64,000 nucleotides of DNA from Rattus norvegicus (lineage: Eukaryota; Chordata; Mammalia; Rodentia; Muridae). The stretch lies in NCBI RefSeq assembly GCF_036323735.1, contig NW_026947411.1, positions 1 to 64,000 on the forward strand, in the 5' to 3' direction. Every line of letters starts with the position of its first letter. The first letter of the stretch is position 1. This document shows, one piece after another, positions 36,725-48,300 of this stretch. The translations under genes and the position numbers were made by a program. A model generated the notes under the pieces. The model was not told the origin of the DNA, made no database searches, and saw only the letters and a program-made list of their open reading frames with translations.

Positions 36725-39027
36725 TGACATCACAGAAGCTAGGACGCTCAAGGTTACAAGAGAGTTTTCAGGGAGGTCCTAATGATTATGGCACTGAGAA
36801 CTGCTGTGGACTACCTGCTGAACACCTTTACTTACATTGACTAGATTCGAATTTTCACTTTCCAAGTATGTCTCCCGTTACACAGTTGAAACCTATACCT
36901 AACACATCTCTCTAAAGCTAGAGACTTCTCTCTGCTTCACAAGTGGTTACATGCTCTGAATGGAGAAAATTAGACAGGGTAGAAAAGATTTAGGAACATG
37001 GAGTGTAGGAGATAATTCTAGATAATATTTTTTTTTGGTTCTTTTTTTCGGAGCTGGGGATCGAACCCAGGGCCTTGCGCTTCCTAGGTAAGCGCTCTAC
37101 CACTGAGCTAAATCCTCAGCCCCTCTAGATAATATTTTTATTCCCAGTTTCATTCCGTTGATATAAAGTTCAATTTTCTGTGTTTTCTCTGTTTCCCAAA
37201 GGCCAGTATTTTCCCTACAGACCTTTAATTTAATGAATATTGTATTTCAATTCCTTATGGTTAATTCCTTGATAGGGGGTTTTGTAAATTTTCCTCAATG
37301 TGTACTCAATAATTCTGTTTTCTAATTCCATTTTCTGCAATGATTTTTGTCACAAAGTGGGCCCAGCTATATAGTGAGTATAACAGCATAAATACTGTAA
37401 AACTACTTCAAATGATAAACTCACAAATACTTATTTTAACAAAAAAATTACCAGACATCAGGAAATCAAAAACAACATGGACTATTGTATTTGGTTATCT
37501 AATCCCATTTGATATCAGTACTACACTATCTAGCTTCCAGTTTTCCCATAGCCAGAACTGAGGGTTTAGGATGTTTTACCAAGATTCTTTCTTAAAAGCA
37601 AATGTAAGATACCAGATGATGGGCAGGAAGAAGAATGGCTTGAGGACCAGTTATACGTCTACTTCAATAGGTTCATAAAAACAGGACGGAATCTATTTGC
37701 ATTGTCATTCCTTAATTCTACATTCTTCACATAGTTCAGCAAAATCCATGTAAACATTCCACTTGACAAAATAGGTGTAAGAGCCACCAAAATTATATTT
37801 GTACTCATCAGCCAACCAAACTAGATAAGATTGATGAAGGTAAGAAGTTCATTCTGCAAGGAACCAGGTATAAATATTTACTGAGAGATACAGATACAGC
37901 CTGTCAAATACAAAAGTGAATGCTGGGACATACCAGTTAACTGAAAACAGACCTCTTGTTGGTAAATTTTGAAAAAGGATTCAAAGAGCTGAAGGTGCTT
38001 TCAACCCGAGAAGAATAACAATGCCAGTGACCAGCGCTTTCTTATAATAGACAGATTTACAAAGAAAGTACATGGACTAACCTATGGCTCCAAATGCATA
38101 TGTGGCAGAAAATGGCCTTTTTGGGCAACATTGGAAAGAGAAGCTCTTGTATTCCCTACTTTGTCTCCCAGTTCAAGGGAATGCATTGCGGCAGAAAGGC
38201 TGGTTTGAAAAGAAGGAAATGGAACGGGTAGGAACCTTATGGGCAGGAAACTGGGAAAGGAAATAATATTTTAAAAGTAAATATAGAAACATCCAGTTAT
38301 AAAACAATAAATTTTGGTAAAAAATAAAAAAAAGAATGATATGAAAGAAAGAAAGCTGCCAAGTAAAAAGACATCTTGACACAGAAATCTGAAGTGTTAT
38401 TCAGAGTAATACTAGTGGAAAGACTGAGATGATGAAGTCTCAACTACAAATACTTCTCTACCCCAGATATCAGTGTGAGAGACAAACTGTACTATAGGTA
38501 TCCAAAGTGTGGAGGAGTTTATTCAGAACTAGGGATACAATACTTGTTTTTCCCTTCTTCCTTAGGACCTTTTCTTCTTGAAAAAAAGAGTAAGGGTCAT
38601 GAGTTCTCAGGAAAACAACTGTGCCCTTCACAACACTTGGCTTTTGGTATAAAGAAATTAATGATATAAACTCTCTTATTTCAAGGAACCATAAGAACAG
38701 AGAAGTCCAGATAAGAACAGAGACGTGCAAATGCTTCTGAGAGTCTCCCAGCTCCTGATTCCCTTATGTGGAAGACTCAGATCAATGCTATCTCTTCAGC
38801 GATATCACTCAAACCCTACAAAGGACTCACTGAACTTTCCAAAGGACCACATATTTCTTCCTTGTTTTTTATACCAGGAAAGAAGATCAGCTTTTTTCTC
38901 CCTACTTCTATTCTCTTCATCGTCTTTGTTATCACTCCCAAATGTGCTCTGAAGTAGAGGCCTATTAGTAAACCCTAGAAGTACTGAAAGAATATCTCAG
39001 AGGAAGTTGCAGTCACAACAACACTTG
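36725..39027 (+). repeat. Tandem unit U7
   Basis: TGACATCA is at 36725-36732; the second site is degraded (TATGGCA). The exon-1 start is GTG (36806) and the donor has lost its leading G (CAA|GTATG). An ID element with long target duplications interrupts the intron-like part (37030-37123). The L1 3' end is at about 37809-38355. The tail is open at 38725-38952 (QRYHSNPTKDSLNFPKDH) and ends two codons early. Confidence 0.87.
37030..37123 (-). mobile_element. ID SINE, antisense
   Basis: The reverse complement contains the ID body with CCTAGGAAGCGCAAGG and an A-rich tail. The target duplication TCTAGATAATATTTTT flanks it on both sides (from about 37017 and from 37124). One variant base (GCTTACCTAGG on its own strand) makes it slightly older than the element at 35832. 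Confidence 0.95.
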
Positions 39028-39111
39028 TGACATCACAGAAGAATCTAGTGCTCTCCAGGTTAGAAGAGAGTTTTCAGGGAATGCCTAACAATGATGTCAC
39101 TGAAAACTGTC

Positions 39112-39171
39112 ATGGCCTACCTGATGAACACCTTTCCTTACATTGACCAGATTCAAGTTTGCACTTTATAG
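39112..39171 (+). pseudogene. Exon-1-like frame of U8
   Basis: The frame starts MAYLMNTFPYIDQ and is open for 19 codons. A TAG at the last codon directly precedes the intact donor GTATGT. The start is 12 bp downstream of an intact TGATGTCA. Confidence 0.4.
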
Positions 39172-39855
39172 GTATGTCTCCTATGACACAGTGGAAACCT
39201 TTATATACACCTTCTCTCTAAAGCTAGAGAATTCTCTGTGCTTGACTAGTGGTTACATGCTGTGGGGCTTGGCATGGGTGAAAACGATTTAGGAACATGG
39301 AGTGTAGGAGATGTTCCTAGATAATATTTTTATCCCCGGTTCATTCCTGTGACACACAGTTAAATTTTCTAGGTTTTCTCTGTATCACAATGACCAGTAT
39401 TTTCCCTACAGATGTATAATTGAACGAATATTGTATTTCAATTTCTTATTGTAAATTCCTTGTTAGGTGACTTTATAAATTTTTCTCAGAAATTGATCTC
39501 AAAAATTCTGTTTTCAAGTACCATTTTCTGCAATGATATTGTCACATATGGGGCCCTGATATAGAGTAAGTATAATAGTGTAAATTCTGTGTACCTACTT
39601 CAAATGTAATCTCCCAAATTCTTATTTTATCAAAAAATTACCAGACATCCGGAGAACAAAGAAAACATTGACTATTGAATTCTGTTTCTTGTCCCATTTG
39701 ATATCAGTACTACGCTCTCTAGCGTCCAGTGTTCCCATGGCCAGAATTGAGGGTTTAGGATGATTTACCATGATTCTTTCTTCAGGCCAAACGTAAGATA
39801 CTGGATGATGTGCAGGGAAAAGAATGACCTGAGGACCAGTTAAACGTCTACTTCA

Positions 39856-39947
39856 GGTTTGGGATTTACCTCAATGGAGAGCGCTTGCCTAGCAAGCGCA
39901 AGACCCTCGGTTCCTTCCCCAGCTCTGAATAAAAGAGAAAAAATAAA
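39856..39947 (+). mobile_element. ID SINE, sense
   Basis: The body has the CCTAGCAAGCGC form (closer to the older ID types) and a mutated B box (GGTTCCTTCCC). It is flanked by the 10-bp direct repeat GTCTACTTCA at 39846-39855 and 39948-39957. Confidence 0.93.
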
Positions 39948-41249
39948 GTCTACTTCAATAGGTTCATAAAAACAGGGGGAGTCTCTTTGAAATTGTCATT
40001 TTTGAATTCTATATTCTTGACCTAGTTGGTCAGAATCCATGTTAACTTTCCAATTAACTTCATAGGTGTAAGAGCCACCAAAAGTATATATGTATACATC
40101 AGACCAAAAAAAAAAAAAAAAACTAGATAAGATTGATGAAGGTAGGAAGTGCATTCTGCAAGGAACTGGATATAGATATTTACTGGAGACACAGATACAG
40201 CATGTCAAATACAGAAGTGAATGCTAGTAGCAAACCAGTGAACTGAAAACAGACATGTGGTTAAATTAAAAAAAAAAGGATTAGAAGAACTGAACGTGCT
40301 TTAAACCACATAAGAACAATGATGCCAATGAACCAGAGATTTTTATAACTAGACCAATAATCACAGAAAGTACATGGAGTAGTCTATGGCTACAAATGCA
40401 TATGCTGCAGAGGATGGCCTTTTTGGGCAACATTGAAAAGAGAAGCCCTTGTCCCCTCTAATTTGTCTCCCTGTTCAAGGCAATGTCATGTGGCAGAAAG
40501 TTTGGTTAGAGAAGAAGGATATGGAACAGGTAGGGATCTTATGCACAGGAAACTGGGAAAGGAAATAATATTTTAAATGTATATATAGAAACATCTAATT
40601 AAAAAGCAATAAATTTTGTTTAAATATAAAAAAATGAATGATATAAAAGAAAAGAAAGCTGCAAAGCCATCACAAATATTGACTTAGAAATCTGAAGTGG
40701 TAGAGTAGTACTAGTGGAATGACTGAGTTATTGAAGTCCCAACTAGAAGCACTTCTCTCTCCCAAATATCAGTGTCTGACACAAAGTGCATGATAGGTAT
40801 ACAAAGCATGTATGTGTTTACCTTTAGTTAGTGACACAATACTTGTTTTTCCCTTCTTCCTTAGGACCTTTTCTTCTTGTGAAAAAGTGTAAAGGTCATG
40901 AGTTCTCAGGAAAACAACCGTGCCCTTCACAACACTTGGCTTTTGGAATAAAGAAATAAATGATATAAACCCTTTGACTTCCAGGAACCATAAGAACAGG
41001 GAAGTCTACAAGCTTCTAAGAGCCTCACAGTTCCTTATTCCCTTATATATAAGCTCAGATCAAGGCTATCTCTTCAGCCATCCCACTCAACCCCTACCAA
41101 GGGCTCTCTGAGTTTTCCAAAGGACCACATATTTCTTCCTTGTTTTTTTATACCAAGATAGAAGGCCAGCATCCTTCTACCCATTTCCAATCTCTTCATC
41201 CTCTTTATTATCACTCCCCAATTTCTCTGAATTACATGTCAAACAGTAA

Positions 41250-41588
41250 CCACTTTCAAAGTATGTCTCCTGTGACACAGTGGAAAACTTTATGTACTCC
41301 ATCTGTCTAATTCTAGAGATTTCTCTCTGCTTCACTAGTGGTTTCATGTTCTGAATGGAGAAACTTGTTCAGGGGCTTGGCATGGGTAATAAAGATGTAG
41401 GAACATGGAGTGTTGGAGATTCTTCTAGAGAATATTTTTATTCTGTATGTCACAGATTTTTTCCTGTGACATACAGTTCAATTTTCTAGGTTTTCTCTGT
41501 TTCCCAAAGTCTAGTATTTTCCCTACAGACCTTTTATTGAATGAATATTGTATTTGAATTTCTTATTGTAAATTCCTTGAAAAGCAAC
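41250..41588 (+). repeat. Tandem unit U9, left part
   Basis: Only the end of exon 1 (CACTTTCAAA|GTATGT) remains of the promoter side. The unit is cut at 41588 by the ERV and resumes at 48301 with the expected next bases of the unit ('ggaatttgtaaatattcc'). Confidence 0.83.
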
Positions 41589-41897
41589 TGTAGGCAGCTG
41601 CGACGTGCCAGGACTCTAAGTTGGTGCTAGTTTCTGCCTTCCACCCTCCCAATGTTGAGCTCTCCTTTTAGTAAACTATTCCTTATTTGGCTATGCACCT
41701 GGCCTGCCAGATTCTGCATTTTGAAAGCCTATCTGCATGACCCATTTGGCTTGCTAGGATTGGCCAGCACTATCTATTTAAGTTTGGTTTGGGGGTTCCC
41801 TGTGGTCAGAAAATTGTATCAACGTTCCTGAGTAAAACTCGTCGAAGAAGATCTTCACTATTCGTGTCTTCCATGCTGGTCGAGGGTGGACACGGCA
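41589..41897 (+). repeat. 5' LTR of the ERV
   Basis: The 309-bp block runs TGTAGGCAGC to GGACACGGCA. TATTTAAG at about 41777 is a probable TATA element, and GAGTAAAAC near 41831 lies where a polyadenylation signal is expected. It aligns over its length with the 3' LTR at 47991-48300, with numerous differences. Confidence 0.88.
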
Positions 41898-41899
41898 AG

Positions 41900-41917
41900 T
41901 GGTGACCCGTAAAGGGA
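41900..41917 (+). other. Primer-binding-site-like sequence
   Basis: TGGTGACCCGTAAAGGGA begins 2 bp after the 5' LTR. It resembles an 18-nt retroviral primer-binding site and is closest to lysine-tRNA types, but has several mismatches, so the tRNA is not certain. Confidence 0.5.
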
Positions 41918-42106
41918 CCTCCTGATATCAGAACTTCTTGCAGTCGGGGCATCGCTGGAAATTTCCCAAGGTAAGGTGGGACCATAAGGACCGTGGGAAA
42001 TAAGTGGTTTTAAATTCTCAGGGTAGTTAAAAAGTAAGTTCTCGGTAGAAACAAACTGAAATTAGGAAGACGCTTGGTAAATTTAGTCACAGCAGCCTAG
42101 AAAGTT

Positions 42107-42517
42107 TTGATCCTGAGGACCTCACAGTCTCATCCAATTTTTCTGGCTCTTCAAGAGCTGTTTGAGCATAAGAAACTAAAAATAAAAAGGAGCACCATAG
42201 AGAGATTTTTGTGTGAATGCCATGTCTTTGCTCCCTGGTTCTCAGACTCTGGTAACCTTACTGTGGCAAGTTGGGAAAAAATAGGGAAAGACCTTGATTT
42301 TGCATTGGAACAGGGGACTCTAAGACCTGGGGTCCATCCAGTGTGGCATTTACTGCATAGTTGTCCTGAGGATCAAAAATGTTGTCAGGCAACTATAGAG
42401 AAGGGGAAAGCTGCCCATGAAATGCTTCAAGAGGAAAGAACAGAAAACCAGGGAAGTACAAAGGAGACAGACTCAGAAAAGACAGATATAGAGGAAGAAA
42501 CAGACGAAACAGATTAA
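42107..42517 (+). pseudogene. gag: ERV gag, matrix part
   Basis: An open frame of 136 codons covers the matrix region. Its N-terminal part has helices typical of betaretroviral matrix (LFEHKKLKIKRSTIERFLCE); the C-terminal part is acidic. The ATG used by the open frame may not be the original start, since the sequence at the usual start position appears mutated. A foreign LTR piece follows at 42640. Confidence 0.75.
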
Positions 42518-42639
42518 GAAGAAGAAAAGGAAAAAGTCTAAAATGGTGGACGAACTCCGTAGGAGGGTCCCCTCAGCTCCTCCTCCCTGCAAAGTTGTAG
42601 AGGGAGAAAATAAAGTTTCAGGTGCAGGGGGTCCTCCTG

Positions 42640-42917
42640 TGGTTAACAACGGCACTGTACATGTGCAGGGTTTTCACCCGGCATCAATTGGCTAGTAATA
42701 TGCTAATGAGGGAGCAGCACAATGCTAATGAGGTAATTCATGCTCCACCAATCCCTGAAGGACAATTAGCATAGCCTCTGCTGCTGTCTATATAAGGTGA
42801 GCACTCTTGCTGCTTGAGGTCCCACTGTCCCTGTTCAAGAGAGCTGTACAATAAAGGCTTGTTCGCAGAGGAATCCTGTTGCCACGGCTTCTTCTTGCGA
42901 GACATTGGGCATGCAAC
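42640..42917 (+). mobile_element. Partial LTR nested in gag
   Basis: About 278 bp belong to the same LTR family as 26168-26616: shared CTAATGAG, ACAATTAGCATAGCC, TATATAAGG (42787, TATA) and ACAATAAAGG (42847, polyadenylation signal). It lacks the 5' third of that LTR. It splits the matrix part from the capsid part of gag, so it is a nested insertion in the ERV or its precursor. Confidence 0.7.
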
Positions 42918-42927
42918 AAACAGGTAG

Positions 42928-43860
42928 TCCATTCTGCCCAGAAGTGTGGGAGCCAGTCCGCACAGAAGTGAATCTGGCCTATCCTGTTTATGTGGATGCT
43001 AATCAACAAAGGTATCATGAGCCTTTAGACTTTAAGGTGATCAAGTCCCTGAAGGAATCAGTAACACTTATGGCATTATGGCCTCATTTACCATAGCTTA
43101 GGTTGAGGTCTGACACAGATTTTGCATGACTCCTAGTGATTGGATTAAACTTACTAGGGCCTGTCTTAGACTGGGACAGTATTTGTATTGGAGAACTTGT
43201 CTTATTGAGTTTCCCAATGAACACGCTGACTCTAACTTGGCAGCAGGGCGAGGGGCAGCCAGTCTGTCTGGGATAGAGATATGCTGCTGGGTCAGGGACG
43301 CTTTGCCAATGCTCAGACAGGGTATCCAGGACAGGTTTACCAGCAGATTAAGAAGTTGCAACAAAGGCATGGAAATCCTTACCTAATAAGGGAGAAGTGA
43401 GTGGAAACCTAATCAAGATCCTTCAACGACCTATGGAGCCATTCTCTGACTTTGTAGCCTGATTAGTGGAAGCAGCGGGGAGAGTCTTTGGCGACCCCGA
43501 TACGGCTATGGCGTTGATTAAACAGTTGGCCTATGAACAGTGCACAAAGGAATGTCGAGCTGCTATCATTCCTTACAAGAATAAGGGACTTGAAGCTTGG
43601 ATGAAGGTCTGTAGAGAAATAGGGGGACCTTTGTCTAATGCTGGACTTGTGGATGCTGTTATGCAGAAGACGCAGAGAAAAGGAGGAAGTTCAGGAGTGT
43701 GTGTTAAGTGTGATCAACAGGTGCACCTAAAAAGGCAATGTTGAGAAAGGAGAAGTCTATTCAGTACAGGAATTGGCCAACGCCCAAGGCAACAAGTTCT
43801 GTGCCACAAGTCCAAAAAGGGGAACCATTGGGCTCATGAGTGCCACTCGGTAAAAGACAT
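42928..43860 (+). pseudogene. gag: ERV gag, capsid and nucleocapsid
   Basis: Capsid sequence is open in pieces from 42928 (WEPVRTEVNLAYPVYVDAN) to 43740 with frameshifts near 43095 and 43390. The first zinc knuckle CVKCDQQVHLKRQC (about 43700-43741) keeps the CCHC spacing. The second, near 43801-43855, reads with Ser in place of the second Cys and lies in another frame. A stop follows the first knuckle. Confidence 0.82.
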
Positions 43861-44099
43861 CAATGGGCAGCCTCTTAGCTCGGGTTTTGGTGGAGCAGGT
43901 CCAAAAAATGGACAGCCGGTTCCAGGACACCAGGACCTACAAATATATGGGCCAGTGGAGAATCAGGACGTATAACAGAGACACGAGATATGGCCGTCCC
44001 TTCGCCATCCGAGAGGACAAGGTGAGCCACTAAGTGCTCCACAGGACTGGACCTCTGCTCCACCAGCAGACCTGTACTAACGCCTTGAATGGGGGTCTA

Positions 44100-44900
44100 G
44101 TTGATAGAATCTGATTTTAAAGGACCCCTTGAACCTGGGCCAGTAGGGTTACTTATAGGGAGATCATCTACATATTTAAAAGGACTACATGTCCATCCAG
44201 GAGTTATTTACCCAGATTAAACTGGGGTAGTCAAGATCATGGTAGAATCACTGAAAGGTATTGGTACCATTTCCCCTGGGGACAGAATACCCCAAATATT
44301 ACTTTTGCCTAGACTTCATGAAAGATTTGTAGCCCACTCTAGAGGGAGAGGAGAGAATGGTTTCCGTTCCACAGTCCCCGACCTTACATTTTTAGCCTTG
44401 GGTTTAAACCAACGCCCAGTAATGGAGCTAAGGGTAGATGGTAAAAGGATCCTAGGAGTGTTGGATAAAGGGGCCGATAGAAGTATAATAGCTAAGAAAG
44501 ATTGGCCCTCTGGAAGACCAGTACAGGCCTCATCTCAAACATTACAAGGTCTCCATTAGACAAAAGCTCCTGATATGAGGGCAAGACAACTGAGTTGGAG
44601 AGATCAGGAAGGGCATTCAGGAGTTATGCAACCCTATGGGTTGGATTTGCCCATTTCCCTTTGGGGGAGATATTTGCTGAAAGATATGGGTTTCAAATTG
44701 ACCACTGAGTATTCTGAAACTTCACTAAAGATTATGAAACATATTGGCTATTTTCCTGGTATTGGAATAGGGAAACACCTGCAGGGTACGACTAACCCTA
44801 TAACTGCCCAACAGAGGGAAAGGAATCAGGTCCTGGGTTTTTCCATGGGGCCACTGAAGAAGGGTTCCCATTACCTGGAAAACAGAGGAGCCGGTTTGGG
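44100..44900 (+). pseudogene. pro: ERV dUTPase and protease with G-patch
   Basis: A dUTPase-like region (about 44105-44370, GRSSTYLKGLHVHPGVIYPD then a stop, then GDRIPQILLLP) is followed by the retroviral protease at about 44390-44560, whose active-site triplet reads Asp-Lys-Gly in place of Asp-Thr/Ser-Gly. A G-patch-like glycine-rich region follows (GYFPGIGIGKHLQG, about 44755-44800). Stops separate the pieces, so no active protease is made. Confidence 0.8.
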
Positions 44901-44924
44901 TTCCTCAGTGGCTGCTTTCTTCTG

Positions 44925-45660
44925 AGAAGTTTGCTACAACTAAAGCTGGGTGCCAAGCTTATAAAACCATCAGTATTACCTTGGAATACCCCAATTTTTG
45001 TGTTTAAAAAGAAGTCAGGGAAATGGAGACTGTTGCATGATTTACGAGTTATTAATGAACAGATGCAAATCATGGGCCCCAGTGCAACTCGGGCTTCCTC
45101 TTTTATCCTCTCTGCCAGACTGTTGGCCTGTTGTAGTGATTGATATAAAAGATTGCTTTTTCTCCATACCTCTTTGTCCAAGAGATAGTGAAAGATTTGC
45201 TTTTACTGTTCCATCATGCAATCATGAAGAACTTGATCAACGACTACAATGGGTAGTTTTACCACAGGGTATGGCCAATAGCCCTTCTGTGTGTCAACTT
45301 TTTGTGGGCAATGCCATTGCCCCAATAAGACAGAAGTTTCCTGCACCCAATTTTACAGATGATATACTTTTAAGTGCAAAGTATGAAGAGATTTTAGATT
45401 TAGTATATGGAAATTTAGTTAAATTGCTAGAAGGTAGGGGATTTGATTACTGCCCCAGAAAAGGCACAAAAGGGCAATTTTGTAAATTATTTAAGAACAA
45501 AACTAAGTCCTTATACCTTTATCCCCCAGAAGGTTGAATTGAGGTAAGATAATCTTAAGACTCTTAATGATTTTGAAAAATTACTAGGAGATATTAATTG
45601 GGTCAGATGTCATTTAAAATTACCAAATTATGAATTAAAACCATTGTATAATATTTAGTT
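44925..45660 (+). pseudogene. pol: ERV reverse transcriptase
   Basis: Fingers and palm are readable: SVLPWNTPIFVFKKKSGKWR (44962-45021), LLHDLRVIN, then after a frameshift near 45090 VVVIDIKDCFFSIPL and VLPQGMANSPSVCQ (to 45300). The catalytic block reads TDDIL (about 45356), so the residues before the two Asp differ from the usual motif. A stop near 45535 ends the open part. Confidence 0.85.
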
Positions 45661-47090
45661 GTGGATTCGGCCTTGTAATCTCCAAGACAATTGACTGATG
45701 AAGCAAAGGAAGCTTTAGAGAAGGTTGAAAAAGGATTACAAGGCACAATTTTACATCGATGGAAGGAGGGTGCTATGCAGTCTAGCCACCCACAGGCAGC
45801 ACACAGTATTGTTGTGGCAAGATGGTCCTCTGCTTTGGGTTTATCCCAAGGCTTCTCCAGCTAGATCAGTAGAGTATTACCATACAGCAGTTGCATGATT
45901 AGCCCTGAATGCGATCCAACAGTGCGTACAATAATTTGTTGTTTCCCCAACCTCAATCATCGTGCCCTATACAGGTCAGCAGATGAAGATCTTGTGTGGC
46001 ACTGTGGATGATTGGGCTATATCATGCTGTGGATTCCATGGAGAGATAGATAATCATTATCCAAAACACTCTTTGCTATCCTTCTTTAAAGAACATCCCG
46101 TGATCTTTCAGTGTTCCTATATAGGGGGCGCCAAACATTTTTACAGATGGATCCAAAAATGGCTGTGGAGCTTATGTGATTAACCATCAAGAGACAATTT
46201 TGTGCCAATATCAACCCGGCTCTCCACAAATAATTGAATTCAAGATTGTGCAGGAAGTGTACAAAATTGTTCCTTTGCTTTAATTTGCTCTCTGATTCGT
46301 CATATATATTAATGCAGTTAAGATATTAGAAGTGGCTGGCCCTATTAAAATTAGCAGCACGGTATGCCAGCTGCTGAGAGAACTTCAGGAATTGATCTGA
46401 GAAAGAGGTCACAAGTTTTTTGTCCAAAATATTAGAGCACATAAAGGTTTGCCTGCTCCTCTCAGTGAGTGAAATGATCTTGTGGATAGATGTACCCGAA
46501 TGGAGTTCATATTCCTAAGCTCATCATTGGATGAAGCCCAACAGTTTCATAAACAATTTAATGTGCTTACTAAGACCTTAGAGCAGAAGTTTCACTTGTC
46601 TTGAGCAGATGCTTGACAGATAGTTTTAGGATGTCAACAGTGTATCACTTTTCACCATCCCCATAGTGTAGGGGTTAATCCTAGAGGACTTTTGCCCCTA
46701 AAGGTTTGGTAAATGGATGTAACTCACATATCTGGATTTGGGAGCCTAAAATACATTCATGTTTCTGTGGATACTTGTTGAGGTGTCATTCATGCTACCC
46801 CTACGAGTGGAGAAAATGCACCCAATGTTGTTGGACACTGCCTCTAAGCCTGGGCTGCTTGGGGAAACCCTCAACACTTAAAAACTGATCGTGGCCCAGC
46901 ATAAACTGCCAAATCTTTCAAATCCTTTTATAAACAGATGAATGTGCCATGACCTGCCTTATAATCCCCAACATCAATGTGTTGTTGAGCAAGCACATCG
47001 TACCTTGAAGGAATGCATAATTAAACAAAAAAGGGGAATAGGCCATGGTAGAAGCCCCAAGGAACAGATATCCTTAGCCCCTTTTATTCT
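45661..47090 (+). pseudogene. pol: ERV RNase H and integrase remnants
   Basis: An RNase H motif (FTDGSKN-like, about 46139-46160) lies just after an open piece at 45962-46183. Integrase pieces follow: His-rich zinc-binding sequence near 46650, a catalytic-core start near 46710-46760 and a second acidic block near 46880. Stops and frameshifts are frequent. Confidence 0.7.
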
Positions 47091-47289
47091 TAATTTTTTT
47101 TTTTAATTTTGAATGATGATGGCCTTTCTGCTGCTGACAGACATCAGTGTCGGGCGGGCACATTGAAAGTTATGTGAAAGGGAAAGATGTGATCACTGGC
47201 TTATAGCATGGACCAGATCCCATGTTGGCATGTGCAAGAGGGTCTGTTTGTGTGTTTCCTCCGGATCTGCAAGATCCTTTGTAGGTCCC

Positions 47290-47697
47290 TGAAAGATTGA
47301 CCAGGAGATGCTACAAGAATGATGATCCTGCTGTTGCTGACACTCCTCGGTGTGACCCAAATGCTGGTTCAAACAGAGCCCTGGTGGGGGATACTACCGG
47401 AGTTCCCAAGACTCATGCCGATACGTCATGACTTTTAAGCCCACTCCTCTAATTTGGGTAAACAGTTGTCACGTTATCTTCAAGGCAATTGGGCAGGAGA
47501 ATTCGACTCCTAAATGGATCAGCTACATGTAGCCATCCTGAAGATGAACTCCACACATGCAGATGCTAGACTGGCTACAAGATTGTCATCTTGGATTGCT
47601 AATGCTATGAATCATCTGAGGGTATGGGTGGGTATGGAAACCCTAGCTGGACTCTTGCTGCTGGTCTCCCTAGTGTGCCTGTGGTGTCTATTTTAGA
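47290..47697 (+). pseudogene. env: ERV env remnant
   Basis: A hydrophobic leader-like stretch (about 47320-47370) and a C-terminal frame of 60 codons (47514-47696) ending in a transmembrane segment (ETLAGLLLLVSLVCLWC) are what remain of env. The surface subunit is missing, so this is a large internal deletion. Confidence 0.6.
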
Positions 47698-47975
47698 ATG
47701 AGGTTTGTTCAGAGGTGGCACACAGTTTGCAGCCATTGAAGCAGGACAGTCCCCTCAAGCCTGTCTTAGGGTCATTCAGAGACCTTGTTGTACCTCACGC
47801 CTGAGTATGTGTGAGTGACTGTGCACAGTGATGGGCAACCTAACTTCTATCTATGGCAGGGAAACTTGTGGGAGACGAGTTGTCCTAAGACTGGTTTAAT
47901 GAAGAGATGATCCTAAGACACGTGGTTGGGGTGGGTCACCATGCTCAGTGGTGCCTTTGCCTGCTCGGTTAATTA

Positions 47976-47990
47976 AATAAAAGGGGGAAC
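47976..47990 (+). other. Polypurine tract of the ERV
   Basis: AAATAAAAGGGGGAAC directly precedes the 3' LTR, the expected place and composition for the plus-strand primer. Confidence 0.75.
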
Positions 47991-48300
47991 TATAGGCAGC
48001 GGTGTTTGGTCCACCTCAAACATGGCACTGGTTTCTACCTTCCACCCTCCCAATGGTGCGCTCTCCTTGTAGTAAGCAGGTCCTTATTTGTCTATGCCTG
48101 CCTGGTTTGCTAGCTTCTGCATAGTGACAGCCTACCTGCATGGCCCACGTTGCTTGCTGGGACTGGCCAGCACTAGCTATTTAAGTGTGCTCCGGGGATT
48201 CCCTGGTGTCTGAAAATTGTATCAAGGTTCCTGAGTAAAACTGCTTGAAGAAGATCTTCATTGGTCATGTCTTCCTTGTTAGTCGAGGTTGGGCATGATA
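47991..48300 (+). repeat. 3' LTR of the ERV
   Basis: The 310-bp block begins TATAGGCAGC (first bases changed from TGTA in the 5' LTR) and ends GGGCATGATA. TATTTAAG is at about 48179. Differences from the 5' LTR are frequent and include small indels, so the provirus is not recent. Confidence 0.88.

Larger units (their letters stand above)
39028..41249 (+). repeat. Tandem unit U8
   Basis: Both CRE-like 8-mers are intact (39028-39035, 39092-39099). The exon-1 ATG at 39112 (TCATGGCC) opens 19 codons (MAYLMNTFPYIDQIQ...) and the last codon is TAG in place of CAG; the donor GTATGT at 39172 is intact. An ID element lies at 39856-39947. The L1 3' end is at about 40101-40645. The tail ends in a deletion that joins 'tgtcaaacagtaacc' to the exon-1 end of U9. 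Confidence 0.87.
41589..48300 (+). mobile_element. Class II endogenous retrovirus (decayed provirus)
   Basis: A 6.7-kb provirus in the order LTR, primer-binding-site-like sequence, gag, dUTPase/protease, pol, short env remnant, polypurine tract, LTR. The internal order with a dUTPase and a G-patch next to the protease fits betaretrovirus-like class II elements. All coding regions carry stops or frameshifts and most of env is missing. It inserted into U9; a degenerate 6-bp direct repeat around AGCAAC / GGGAAT is the likely target duplication. Confidence 0.9.

Noticed and set aside
23047..37123. tRNA-like genes at the ID elements
   Set aside because: The ID body is tRNA-derived with A and B boxes, but A-rich tails and target duplications show these are SINE copies and not tRNA genes.
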